Program-made: the position numbers and the translations under genes
Assembly: GCA_017449265.1 (NCBI GenBank)
Contig: JAFSJW010000077.1
Coordinates: 1 to 64,000, forward strand
Length of the DNA stretch: 64,000 nucleotides
Reading direction: 5' to 3'
Source: Treponema sp.
GTDB taxonomy: Bacteria; Spirochaetota; Spirochaetia; Treponematales; Treponemataceae
The notes under the pieces: generated by a model
Told to the model about the DNA's origin: nothing
Database searches by the model: none
Seen by the model: only the letters and a program-made list of their open reading frames with translations
Part shown: positions 57,859 to 64,000 of the stretch, one piece after another
Position numbering within the stretch: position 1 is the stretch's first letter
How the letters are laid out: every line of letters starts with the position of its first letter

Positions 57859-59061
57859 ATGAAAGTATTCGATGTTTTTTCAGGTGCAGGTGGCTTCAGT
57901 TTAGGATTTGAAATGGCTGGTTGCTCTGTTATAGGTGCAATTGAGCAAGATAAGTGGGCGGCGGAAACATATCAATATAATCATAAAGATTCGAAGATGT
58001 TTCTTGGTGACATAAGACAGTTTGATTCTGATTATTTAAAAACAAATTTGACTGACAAGCCTGATATAATTATTGGAGGACCTCCTTGTCAGGGTTTTTC
58101 AATCTGTACAAAGAATGCTGGCGATCCTAAAGACCCACGCAATTCTTTATTCAAAGAATTTATAAGAATGGCTCAAATTTTTTCACCAGAAGCTTTAGTT
58201 ATGGAAAATGTTCCAAACATTATAAAGGCGAAAACAAAATCAGGTGAATTTGTTGTTGATATTATTAAAAGAGAGTTTGCAAATTTGGATTATAATGTTT
58301 ATTACAAAATATTGGTTGCAAGTGATTATGGTGTTCCTCAAATGAGACATCGTTTTGTTCTCATCGCTTCAAAAAAAGAACTTTCTCACCCTTTTCCAAA
58401 TGCGAAATTCAGTGCTGATTCAAATGATGAGACATCATTATTCCCAGAACAAAATCTTAGAAAAACGCCTACTCTTTGGGAAGCGATTTCTGACTTACCA
58501 CAAATTGAAGCTAGAGAAGGTTCTGAAGTTATGCCCTATTCAAGCGAACCTCAAAATGATTTCCAAAAATGGTGTCGTCTAGGCTCAAAAGAATTGCATA
58601 ATCATCTTGCAATGAAACATACAGCTCGACTTGTTGAGCGATTCAGCCAAATGAAATGGGGTGAATCAGTTTCAGACATAAAGGATGAAAGATTAAAACA
58701 AATGAAGCGAAACGGCAATGGGCTTGTTTCCGAAACCCCTTATGACCAAAATAATAGACGAATGTTTCCTAACAGTATATGTCATACGATTACGGCAACT
58801 TTTTACGGAAATTTTGTACATCCTTACAGAAATAGAAATTTTACAGCACGCGAAGGAGCTAGAATTCAAAGTTTCCCAGATACTTATGTTTTCTTGGGAA
58901 AGCCAACTGTTTTAAGCAAAAAACTTCTTATGCGAGAAGGAAGAACAGGTGAAGCGTATTTGTGCCAGTACAGCCAAATAGGCAATGCTGTTCCACCATT
59001 AATGGCAAAAGCCATTGCAGAAAATCTTGTAAATCAATTAGGAAATGGAGATAAAAAATAA
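57859..59061 (+). CDS. C5-cytosine DNA methyltransferase 2
   Basis: Motifs: FSGAGGFSLGFEMAG (I), GGPPCQGFSICTKNAG (IV), MENVPNI (VI), PQMRHRFVLIAS (VIII), TAREGARIQSFPDTYVFLG (IX) and QIGNAVPPLMAKAI (X). It is not a close copy of the preceding enzyme, so each probably methylates one strand of a non-palindromic site. The stop overlaps the nuclease start by 1 bp (TAATG). Together the three genes form a Type II R-M operon of foreign composition. Confidence 0.92.
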   Translation: MKVFDVFSGAGGFSLGFEMAGCSVIGAIEQDKWAAETYQYNHKDSKMFLGDIRQFDSDYLKTNLTDKPDIIIGGPPCQGFSICTKNAGDPKDPRNSLFKEFIRMAQIFSPEALVMENVPNIIKAKTKSGEFVVDIIKREFANLDYNVYYKILVASDYGVPQMRHRFVLIASKKELSHPFPNAKFSADSNDETSLFPEQNLRKTPTLWEAISDLPQIEAREGSEVMPYSSEPQNDFQKWCRLGSKELHNHLAMKHTARLVERFSQMKWGESVSDIKDERLKQMKRNGNGLVSETPYDQNNRRMFPNSICHTITATFYGNFVHPYRNRNFTAREGARIQSFPDTYVFLGKPTVLSKKLLMREGRTGEAYLCQYSQIGNAVPPLMAKAIAENLVNQLGNGDKK

Positions 59062-59936
59062 TGAGCGTATATGTTCACGGCGACAACATTGAACAAAAAG
59101 AAAATCATCAAACAAAATATCTCGATAAAGAATCGAAACGATTTCTTACGGAAATTCGAGAAAAATATGAAATTTGGAAATCAAAAAATGAATCCTTAAA
59201 AGGACCTCTAAAGTTAAAAAATTCAACAGATTATGAAATAGTAAAAAAACGAGTTGTATTTTTCAATGAATACAAAGATTTTCTTGACCAACAAAAATAT
59301 GCAGAAAAATTTGATTCTCGCTCGAATTTACATTCATCGGCATTAGAAGAATTTATTTTCTATCTTTTTAAAGATTTAGTCAGAGATTTTTCTGAACACG
59401 CTTTAATCGGAAAATCACACTCATTCAAAGATATGTTTTTCAGGAGCGGTAATTTTCAAGATATGATAACTAATCCAAATGTTATGATTGAAAAAAAAGA
59501 CCATGATTTTGTAATTGGAGCAACAATAAACGCTGATTTCAACTGTACTGGAATGAACACTCACGCAACCGAGAGTTTTGATATTCCTGCCGTGGCAATA
59601 GAATGTAAAACTTATTTAGACAAAACAATGCTTGAAGGCTCTTCTACCGCAGGAGAGCAACTTAAAAGCAAAAATCCTAATGCACTGTATATTGTAGTTG
59701 CAGAAAGGTTAAAATTAACAGAAGCCGTAAATTTGAAAAAATATAAAGTTGACCAAATATATGTTCTACGAAAACAAAAAAACACCGATAGAGAATTCCG
59801 CTATGTACCAGATTATGTATCAAATCCAATTTATGAAGATGTAGTTTGGCACTTATACGAAACAGTCAGAAACTATTTGTCTACAGATTGGCACGGAATG
59901 ATTGCGGATGGAATTGAACGAGGTTATTTAATTTAG
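59061..59936 (+). CDS. Type II restriction endonuclease, Bpu10I-like
   Basis: The probable PD-(D/E)xK core is IPAVAIECKTYLDKTMLEGS near residues 176-195, followed by ALYIVVAERLKL and VDQIYVLRKQK. The ECKTYLDKTMLEG signature and the two C5 methyltransferases upstream recall the Bpu10I/DdeI group, whose sites have the form CCTNAGC or CTNAG; the actual site here cannot be read. The one-base overlap with the second methyltransferase shows they form one operon. Confidence is high for a nuclease, lower for the subgroup. Confidence 0.75.
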   Translation: MSVYVHGDNIEQKENHQTKYLDKESKRFLTEIREKYEIWKSKNESLKGPLKLKNSTDYEIVKKRVVFFNEYKDFLDQQKYAEKFDSRSNLHSSALEEFIFYLFKDLVRDFSEHALIGKSHSFKDMFFRSGNFQDMITNPNVMIEKKDHDFVIGATINADFNCTGMNTHATESFDIPAVAIECKTYLDKTMLEGSSTAGEQLKSKNPNALYIVVAERLKLTEAVNLKKYKVDQIYVLRKQKNTDREFRYVPDYVSNPIYEDVVWHLYETVRNYLSTDWHGMIADGIERGYLI

Positions 59937-59938
59937 CT

Positions 59939-60040
59939 TTGGAAGATTACGGAAGAATAATTCCAGAGAAAATTGATATTCCCGATTATGTGAACAAAGA
60001 CTATATTCGCTGGCGTTGGGAAAACTATGACGGGGCATAA
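59939..60040 (+). CDS. Small ORF or gene remnant after the R-M operon
   Basis: A TTG-initiated frame of 33 codons (LEDYGRIIPEKIDIPDYV then NKDYIRWRWENYDG) ends at 60040. Its composition looks protein-like, with Trp/Tyr-rich and acidic residues, and it continues the AT-rich island. No ribosome site is seen and I do not know the family. It may be the last part of a lost gene. Confidence 0.3.
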   Translation: MEDYGRIIPEKIDIPDYVNKDYIRWRWENYDGA

Positions 60041-60089
60041 AAATACTGCAAAAGTTTCCATTTCAACTTGTATATTGCTTTAAGCAAAC

Positions 60090-61088
60090 TCAACCGCACA
60101 ATCTTGCGACAAGGAATCCCAAAGCAAAGAAAAACTCTAGCACAAAACATGAGCCGTACATGACGCGCAGGGATTTTTTTATGTCGTCCCTCACGATTTC
60201 CCGCACGCAGTCCCCAAGAACGGGCTTTTCCTCGACTTTGCCCTCGTACACGGCGTTTCCCCCGAGCTGAACTCCAAGAATTCCAGCCATGACGCTCTCG
60301 GTCTGCGCGGAATTGGGGCTTTCGTGCTTGTAGCGGTCGCGCAAAAAAATTCTTGCGCCGCGAGCAAATCTTTTCGGAGAAAAAACTTGCGTCAGAATCA
60401 TGCACAAGGCACAAACGCGCGCAGGAATAAGATTCATAACATCGTCAACTCGCGCGGCTACAGTTCCGAAAAAGCAGTACCGTTCGTTTTTGTAGCCAAT
60501 CATAGAATCCATAGTGTTGACCGCCTTGTACAAAAAAGCAAGCGGCGCGCCACCCAAAATGTAGAAAAACAACGGAGAAAAAATTCCGTCCGTTGTGTTC
60601 TCCGCCACGGTTTCAACACAGGCACGCGCCACGCCGGCCTCGGAAAGCCCCGAAGTTTCGCGTCCCACAATTCTCCCCACGGCAGCGCGCCCCGCATCAA
60701 GCGAATAGCCGAGCTTTTTATGAACATTCATCGCCTCGTCAAAAAGGCATCGCGCCGAAACGCAGCGGAAGCAGAACCAGAGAGAAAGAAAATCCTGAAA
60801 GACAGGATGCCCCCTGCTCAGAATGTGAAGAAGAACGAACGGAACTCCGTAACAAACAGCGCAGACTATCAGAACAAGGAAAAATCCTGCAGTTCGCTCA
60901 CGGATTTTTCTTTTTTGAAGCGGTATTTTTTCTTTATCCTCAAAAGTGCAGCCAAAAATTTTCCGCAGGATTTTTTCAAGAAACGAAATCAGTTTTCCTA
61001 TCAAAACGATTGGATGAACAAAAACAGTACGCTCGCAAAGCACAAAATCAATGAGAAAAATTAAAATCAGCCGGAGCGGAAGAGCCAT
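60090..61088 (-). CDS. cbiB: Adenosylcobinamide-phosphate synthase (CbiB)
   Basis: A membrane enzyme that attaches aminopropanol (phosphate) to adenosylcobyric acid. Characteristic blocks are PIVLIGKLISFLE near residue 26, SLDAGRAAVGRIVGRET near 130, VAENTTDGIFSPLFFYILGG near 160, YKAVNTMDSMIGYKNE near 187 and RVDDVMNLIPARV. Several hydrophobic helices are present. It uses the products of the CobD-CobQ fusion protein. It lies directly after the CobU-CobC gene on the same strand, as the last gene of that unit. Note that this protein is called CobD in Pseudomonas nomenclature. Confidence 0.92.
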   Translation of the reverse strand: MALPLRLILIFLIDFVLCERTVFVHPIVLIGKLISFLEKILRKIFGCTFEDKEKIPLQKRKIRERTAGFFLVLIVCAVCYGVPFVLLHILSRGHPVFQDFLSLWFCFRCVSARCLFDEAMNVHKKLGYSLDAGRAAVGRIVGRETSGLSEAGVARACVETVAENTTDGIFSPLFFYILGGAPLAFLYKAVNTMDSMIGYKNERYCFFGTVAARVDDVMNLIPARVCALCMILTQVFSPKRFARGARIFLRDRYKHESPNSAQTESVMAGILGVQLGGNAVYEGKVEEKPVLGDCVREIVRDDIKKSLRVMYGSCFVLEFFFALGFLVARLCG

Positions 61089-61089
61089 C

Positions 61090-62109
61090 TTAGAAAATTT
61101 CCCCGAATCGGAACGAGCTGTTATCGGTCTGCCACTTAAAGTACGGAATTCCGTTCATTCTGGCCTTTTTGAAAAAAAGCTCGCATATTGCCATTTGAAC
61201 GCCCCCATGAGCTACGATTACGATTGTTTCATCAGTTTTGTTCCGAATTTTTGAAAAGCACTCTGAAACCCTGAGTGAAAAAGAGCCTATTGATTCGCCC
61301 TCAAATCCAGCTGCAGACGGACATTCCATAGTTCCGTTCGAGTCAAGCCAGTCCTGATAAATCCTTGCGTTTGAAGGCGATTTTGAGCCATCGGCAAAAA
61401 GTCCATCCGAAAGCTCCTCGTGCGTCATGTTCTCGAACAATCCCATTTTCATCTCGCACAAACCGCCGAAAGTGACAATCTTGCTTTCTGGAAAAAGAAT
61501 TCGTGCCGTTGTTAGAGCGCGAGTCATCGGGGAAGAAAATACTTTTTTAGGAAAAAGAATCTGATTTTTGACGGCTGGCTCGTAAAGAGAAAAAGTCTCC
61601 TCCATTTTTTTCCTCATTCTGACAGCCTGATTTTTTCCTTCTTCGGAAAGGGGAACATCGGAACCGCCGCCCGCAAAACGCTTCTGAACATTCGATAAAG
61701 TCTGCCCGTGCCTGAACACAGTGCAGTGAGCCGCTTTCAGAGAAAAATGCGCCGGCTCGCCTTTTATTACTTTGGGAATTCCGCACACGCACAGAACGAC
61801 TTTTTCCGCGATTTTCGCAAGAGCCTGATTCAGTTTTCCGTTAGCGTCGCGGAATTTACGCTCCTTTTCAGAAACAGGGACGACTCCGCAGCCAACTTCC
61901 GTGGCTACGACAAAATCAAATGATGAAAGACGCTCCACAACGCGCGAAAGACAAGCCTGAACTTCCGGCTTCTCATCCTTTAGCGAAACTGAAATTTCTT
62001 CAAAAAAATCAAAAGCGTCTTTTTTCTGGATTTCATAAAAATTGCGCGCGCCCTCCCGCGCCAAAAACTCATGCCGCCCTGAAAAAGCGCCTCCGATTAT
62101 CAAAATCAT
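61090..62109 (-). CDS. cobC: CobU-CobC fusion with degenerate kinase domain
   Basis: Residues 1-130 align with CobU (adenosylcobinamide kinase/guanylyltransferase): IIGGAFSGRHEF in place of GGARSGKS, then ATEVGCGVVPVSEKERKFRDANGKLNQALA. The P-loop Lys is Arg, the next Ser/Thr is His, and the segment carrying the guanylylated histidine is missing. Residues 155-339 are a histidine phosphatase of the alpha-ribazole phosphatase (CobC) type: VFRHGQTLSNVQKRF, SSPMTRALTTARIL, IVIVAHGGVQMAI, all intact. I start at ATG 62109, which overlaps the cobS stop as ATGA. The kinase half may be inactive. Confidence 0.82.
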   Translation of the reverse strand: MILIIGGAFSGRHEFLAREGARNFYEIQKKDAFDFFEEISVSLKDEKPEVQACLSRVVERLSSFDFVVATEVGCGVVPVSEKERKFRDANGKLNQALAKIAEKVVLCVCGIPKVIKGEPAHFSLKAAHCTVFRHGQTLSNVQKRFAGGGSDVPLSEEGKNQAVRMRKKMEETFSLYEPAVKNQILFPKKVFSSPMTRALTTARILFPESKIVTFGGLCEMKMGLFENMTHEELSDGLFADGSKSPSNARIYQDWLDSNGTMECPSAAGFEGESIGSFSLRVSECFSKIRNKTDETIVIVAHGGVQMAICELFFKKARMNGIPYFKWQTDNSSFRFGEIF

Positions 62110-62909
62110 ACGATACACACACCTAAAAGACAAAGAATCTCACAAATCTGAACGAACCAGCCTGCAAGGTCGCCCGTAATTCCGCCGAAATTCCTGCGCG
62201 ACATGAAAAAATAATACGCAAAAACAGCGAGCGAAATCAAGACAACGCAGACTCCTTGTTTTTTACAGAAAATGACAAGGAACAAAAAAATAAGTGCAAG
62301 GAAAGAAACGCACCAGAAAAGAGTGATTTTTCTTGACGCGCTGTCAGAGAAAGTCCGCGCAAGCCCTGAGCCTTTCGCCTTCGGGAACACACAAACGGAA
62401 AGCGCGCTCAAAAATCGTGACACCATAAAAGATGACGAAAAGGCAATCAGAGCTGGCAAGGTCTCAAAATCAAATCCGTCACTTAAAGAAAAAAACTGGC
62501 TGTATTTTTTTATGAACTCAAAGCAGAGGACAAAATCGCACAGAAGATAAAGCACAATTCCTAGCACGGCAAAAGAGCCTACATGGGAATCTTTCAGAAT
62601 CTCAAGTTTTTTCTCTTTAGGGGCATGGCTTCCGAGAGCGTCGCAAGTATCCATAAATCCGTCAATATGAATACCGCCAGTCACAAGAATAGGTGCAAGT
62701 ACAAGGAGAAGCGGAAAAAGAAGCGTCCATTCCTGCGCAAAAAATGATTTTAATACGCAAAGCCCTGCGCAAACACAGCCTAAAAAAAGCCCGACGAACG
62801 GAAACGCGCACATCATGTAGCGCATATTCTTCTCGCTCCACTCCACGCGCGGCATCGGGATTTTTGAGAACATGGAGAACGCAAGCACAAAAGATTTCAG
62901 AAAAATCAT
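62106..62909 (-). CDS. cobS: Adenosylcobinamide-GDP ribazoletransferase (cobalamin synthase)
   Basis: CobS, a multi-pass membrane enzyme, joins adenosylcobinamide-GDP to alpha-ribazole. Visible are FSMFSKIPMPRVEW at the start, TGGIHIDGFMDTCDALGSH with the metal-binding aspartates near residue 80, KLEILKDSHVGSFAVLG, and the C-terminal RRNFGGITGDLAGWF. About 267 residues fits the family. It leads the cobS-cobUC-cbiB unit with 4-bp overlaps. No ribosome site is seen upstream of 62909; the 5' end lies in an 82-bp repeat, so the native leader was displaced by the inserted toxin-antitoxin segment. Confidence 0.9.
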   Translation of the reverse strand: MIFLKSFVLAFSMFSKIPMPRVEWSEKNMRYMMCAFPFVGLFLGCVCAGLCVLKSFFAQEWTLLFPLLLVLAPILVTGGIHIDGFMDTCDALGSHAPKEKKLEILKDSHVGSFAVLGIVLYLLCDFVLCFEFIKKYSQFFSLSDGFDFETLPALIAFSSSFMVSRFLSALSVCVFPKAKGSGLARTFSDSASRKITLFWCVSFLALIFLFLVIFCKKQGVCVVLISLAVFAYYFFMSRRNFGGITGDLAGWFVQICEILCLLGVCIV

Positions 62910-62919
62910 TTATAAAATA
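62838..62919. repeat. 82-bp direct repeat, left copy (cobS 5' end)
   Basis: It runs from CCACTCCACGCGCGGCATCG to CATTTATAAAATA and holds the first 24 codons of cobS plus 10 bp upstream. A perfect copy lies at 63760-63841. The toxin-antitoxin pair lies between them. Confidence 0.9.
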
Positions 62920-62997
62920 AGGAAATATGCAACCGAATATTTTTGAATACCATTTAATGTCGTATCGCTTTTATCAAATCAAATTCCAAATTAATCC

Positions 62998-63022
62998 GTC
63001 ATCAGCCCTGAAGGCTGAGATA
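62998..63022 (-). other. Possible tRNA-Gly anticodon-arm remnant
   Basis: This 25-bp stretch matches the anticodon arm of the tRNA-Gly gene (63941-63965) at 22 of 25 positions; the differences fall in the anticodon loop. It is not a functional tRNA, as no acceptor or T arm is present. It lies between the left repeat and the toxin gene. Confidence 0.35.
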
Positions 63023-63041
63023 CAGAAAAAGGCATTATTTG

Positions 63042-63350
63042 CTAAAGAAAGAGTTCTTCGTTACGGCTTGCTGGCTGAATTCGTCGAATTTCCATTATGT
63101 TATCAATCACAACATACCAGACAGTATAATTTCCAACATTTATTCTTCGGTATGGATGTTCACGTTTTTTTGCAGACTGCCAGATTGCAAAGGATTCAGG
63201 ACCATCTTCAAGACGCTGCATAATTGCTTGTTCAATTTTATCCAAAGTATTTTCAGCTGCAATTGGATTCTTGTATTCATTCAAAATAAAATTAATTGCA
63301 TCAGCTAAATCCTGTTTCGCGATAGGAAGGTATCGTAAAGTATAGTCCAT
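63042..63350 (-). CDS. RelE/ParE-family toxin
   Basis: A 102-residue protein with the RelE/ParE pattern: LRYLPIAKQDLADAINFI, a helical middle (NTLDKIEQAIMQRLEDG), then beta strands YRRINVGNYTVWYVV and IMEIRRIQPASR. ParE members poison gyrase and RelE members cleave mRNA; the sequence here does not settle which. Its ATG overlaps the antitoxin stop by one base. The pair sits between two 82-bp repeats, which suggests it was inserted. Confidence 0.82.
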   Translation of the reverse strand: MDYTLRYLPIAKQDLADAINFILNEYKNPIAAENTLDKIEQAIMQRLEDGPESFAIWQSAKKREHPYRRINVGNYTVWYVVIDNIMEIRRIQPASRNEELFL

Positions 63351-63613
63351 TATTTTGCCCTTATCTGATTACGAATCGAAGAAAAAACTTCCTCGTGAGT
63401 ATAACGAGCTGGCTCTGTTTTTGCCTGCAAATCAGCTTCATCGAGCTTTGATTCAATATTACCAGTAAGACGGTCATACATATCAAGGCTCATAACAACC
63501 ATTGAGCCATAACCGTTTTTTGTAAGAAATACCGGAGTCTGGCGCTCGGCAACTAGAGTTTCAATTTCAGAAAATTTATTTCTTAAGTCAGATACAGGTC
63601 TTATTTGTGTCAT
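63350..63613 (-). CDS. Phd/YefM-family antitoxin
   Basis: Starting at ATG 63613 (GAGG upstream), the 87-residue protein begins TQIRPVSDLRNKFSEIETL and continues PVFLTKNGYGSMVVMSLDMYDRL, the standard Phd/YefM DNA-binding fold. The acidic C-terminal tail would cover the toxin. It precedes the toxin gene with a one-base overlap, the normal order for autoregulated pairs. The longer frame to 63649 has no added support. Confidence 0.85.
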   Translation of the reverse strand: MTQIRPVSDLRNKFSEIETLVAERQTPVFLTKNGYGSMVVMSLDMYDRLTGNIESKLDEADLQAKTEPARYTHEEVFSSIRNQIRAK

Positions 63614-63759
63614 ATATGAACCTCGCTTATCAATTAATTTTATTATCATAATTATATCATTATTTTATCATATCAGACAAGAACTTTATAAAATAAATAA
63701 TCTCGAAAAAGGTAGCAAACAGACAGCTCACTCATTCTGCTTCACATCGTTTCGCTCCA

Positions 63760-63841
63760 CCACTCCACGCGCGGCATCGGGATTTTTGAGAACATGGAGA
63801 ACGCAAGCACAAAAGATTTCAGAAAAATCATTTATAAAATA
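63760..63841. repeat. 82-bp direct repeat, right copy (truncated cobS 5' end)
   Basis: This is identical to 62838-62919. Read leftwards it starts like cobS at 63831, keeps about 24 codons, then departs and stops after a few more codons. It lies next to the tRNA-Gly terminator, so this was probably the original position of the cobS leader. The remaining sequence from 63614 to 63759 holds no gene. Confidence 0.9.
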
Positions 63842-63883
63842 GACCAGTTCGGAAACTGGATTTTCAGAACAGTCCTGGTAAAT

Positions 63884-63911
63884 AAAAAAAGTTCCCTGAG
63901 AAGGGAACTTT
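63884..63911 (-). terminator. Rho-independent terminator of tRNA-Gly
   Basis: On the minus strand AAAGTTCCC and GGGAACTTT form a perfect 9-bp stem with a six-base loop, followed by a T run (63884-63890 on the plus strand is all A). It starts 5 bp after the tRNA end. Confidence 0.9.
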
Positions 63912-63915
63912 CTAA

Positions 63916-63988
63916 GCGGCAGAAGGGAGTCGAACCCTCGTCATCAGCTTGGAAGGCTGAGATAATGAGCCGTTATATGACTGCCGCA
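63916..63988 (-). tRNA. tRNA-Gly (anticodon TCC)
   Basis: The acceptor arms GCGGCAG and CTGCCGC pair perfectly. The anticodon arm TCAGC-CTTCCAA-GCTGA gives anticodon TCC (glycine), and the T arm has GAGGG-TTCGACT-CCCTT with one G-U pair. Discriminator is T, usual for bacterial glycine tRNAs. The 3' CCA is not encoded. Length is 73 nt. Confidence 0.95.
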
Positions 63989-64000
63989 AATGTGAATAAA

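Noticed and set aside
62927-63308. Plus-strand ORFs opposite the toxin gene
   Set aside because: They are antisense shadows of the toxin coding region without ribosome sites.

Overview
The window looks like the chromosome of a Treponema (Spirochaetota). The clearest marker is flaA, the outer-layer (sheath) protein of periplasmic flagella, encoded after an N-acetylmuramoyl-L-alanine amidase and a small GerMN-like protein. As I recall, this is the arrangement around TP0247-TP0249 in T. pallidum. A spirochaete-specific spiro-SPASM protein, many lipoproteins, Maf/DUF115 proteins and an ileS-lipoprotein-TPR block fit the same assignment. Most host genes have moderate GC. Two islands, 41.5-44.6 kb and 56.9-60.0 kb, are clearly AT-rich and look acquired.

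Layout. 0-11.5 kb: housekeeping and envelope genes (prs, a signal peptidase I whose catalytic lysine is replaced, three spirochaetal membrane/lipoproteins, a PtsN-like EIIA with an HTH domain, a degenerate M23 protein, a D-2-hydroxyacid dehydrogenase, an M18 aminopeptidase, a TsaC-like protein and an FtsB-like protein), with a MITE-like element and a tandem duplication of the ptsN tail. 11.6-19.6 kb: a plus-strand run with an 890-residue acidic repeat protein, a conserved unknown, two Maf/DUF115 paralogues and a membrane protein with a degenerate GGDEF domain. 19.6-26.6 kb: TPR lipoprotein, lipoprotein, ileS, a glycosyltransferase-like gene with a G9 tract, and a RelA/SpoT-TPR protein.

26.7-36.0 kb: a tightly packed minus-strand run: spiro-SPASM, a GT-like protein, a SpsF-PseG-methyltransferase triple fusion, an ATP-grasp enzyme, an amidase, a GerMN-like protein and flaA, ending in a strong terminator. 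I read this as a candidate pathway for building and attaching a glycan on the periplasmic flagellum; it is the best candidate here for an undescribed system. 36.0-41.4 kb: pcnB, two related lipoprotein genes (one frameshifted) and purC. The start codons of pcnB and of the spiro-SPASM gene both lie inside long perfect hairpins.

41.5-44.6 kb: an R-M module of a double-D12 adenine methyltransferase and an HNH nuclease. 44.6-52.4 kb: a membrane protein and a 5.9-kb ORF fusing a complete DNA polymerase IV in frame to an exported, probably outer-membrane protein. 52.4-63 kb: late cobalamin genes, including CobD-CobQ and CobU-CobC fusions, split by a GT2/GtrA pair and a second R-M module with two C5-cytosine methyltransferases and a Bpu10I-like nuclease. 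The right end has a ParE/Phd-type toxin-antitoxin pair between two perfect 82-bp copies of the cobS 5' end, then a tRNA-Gly gene and its terminator.
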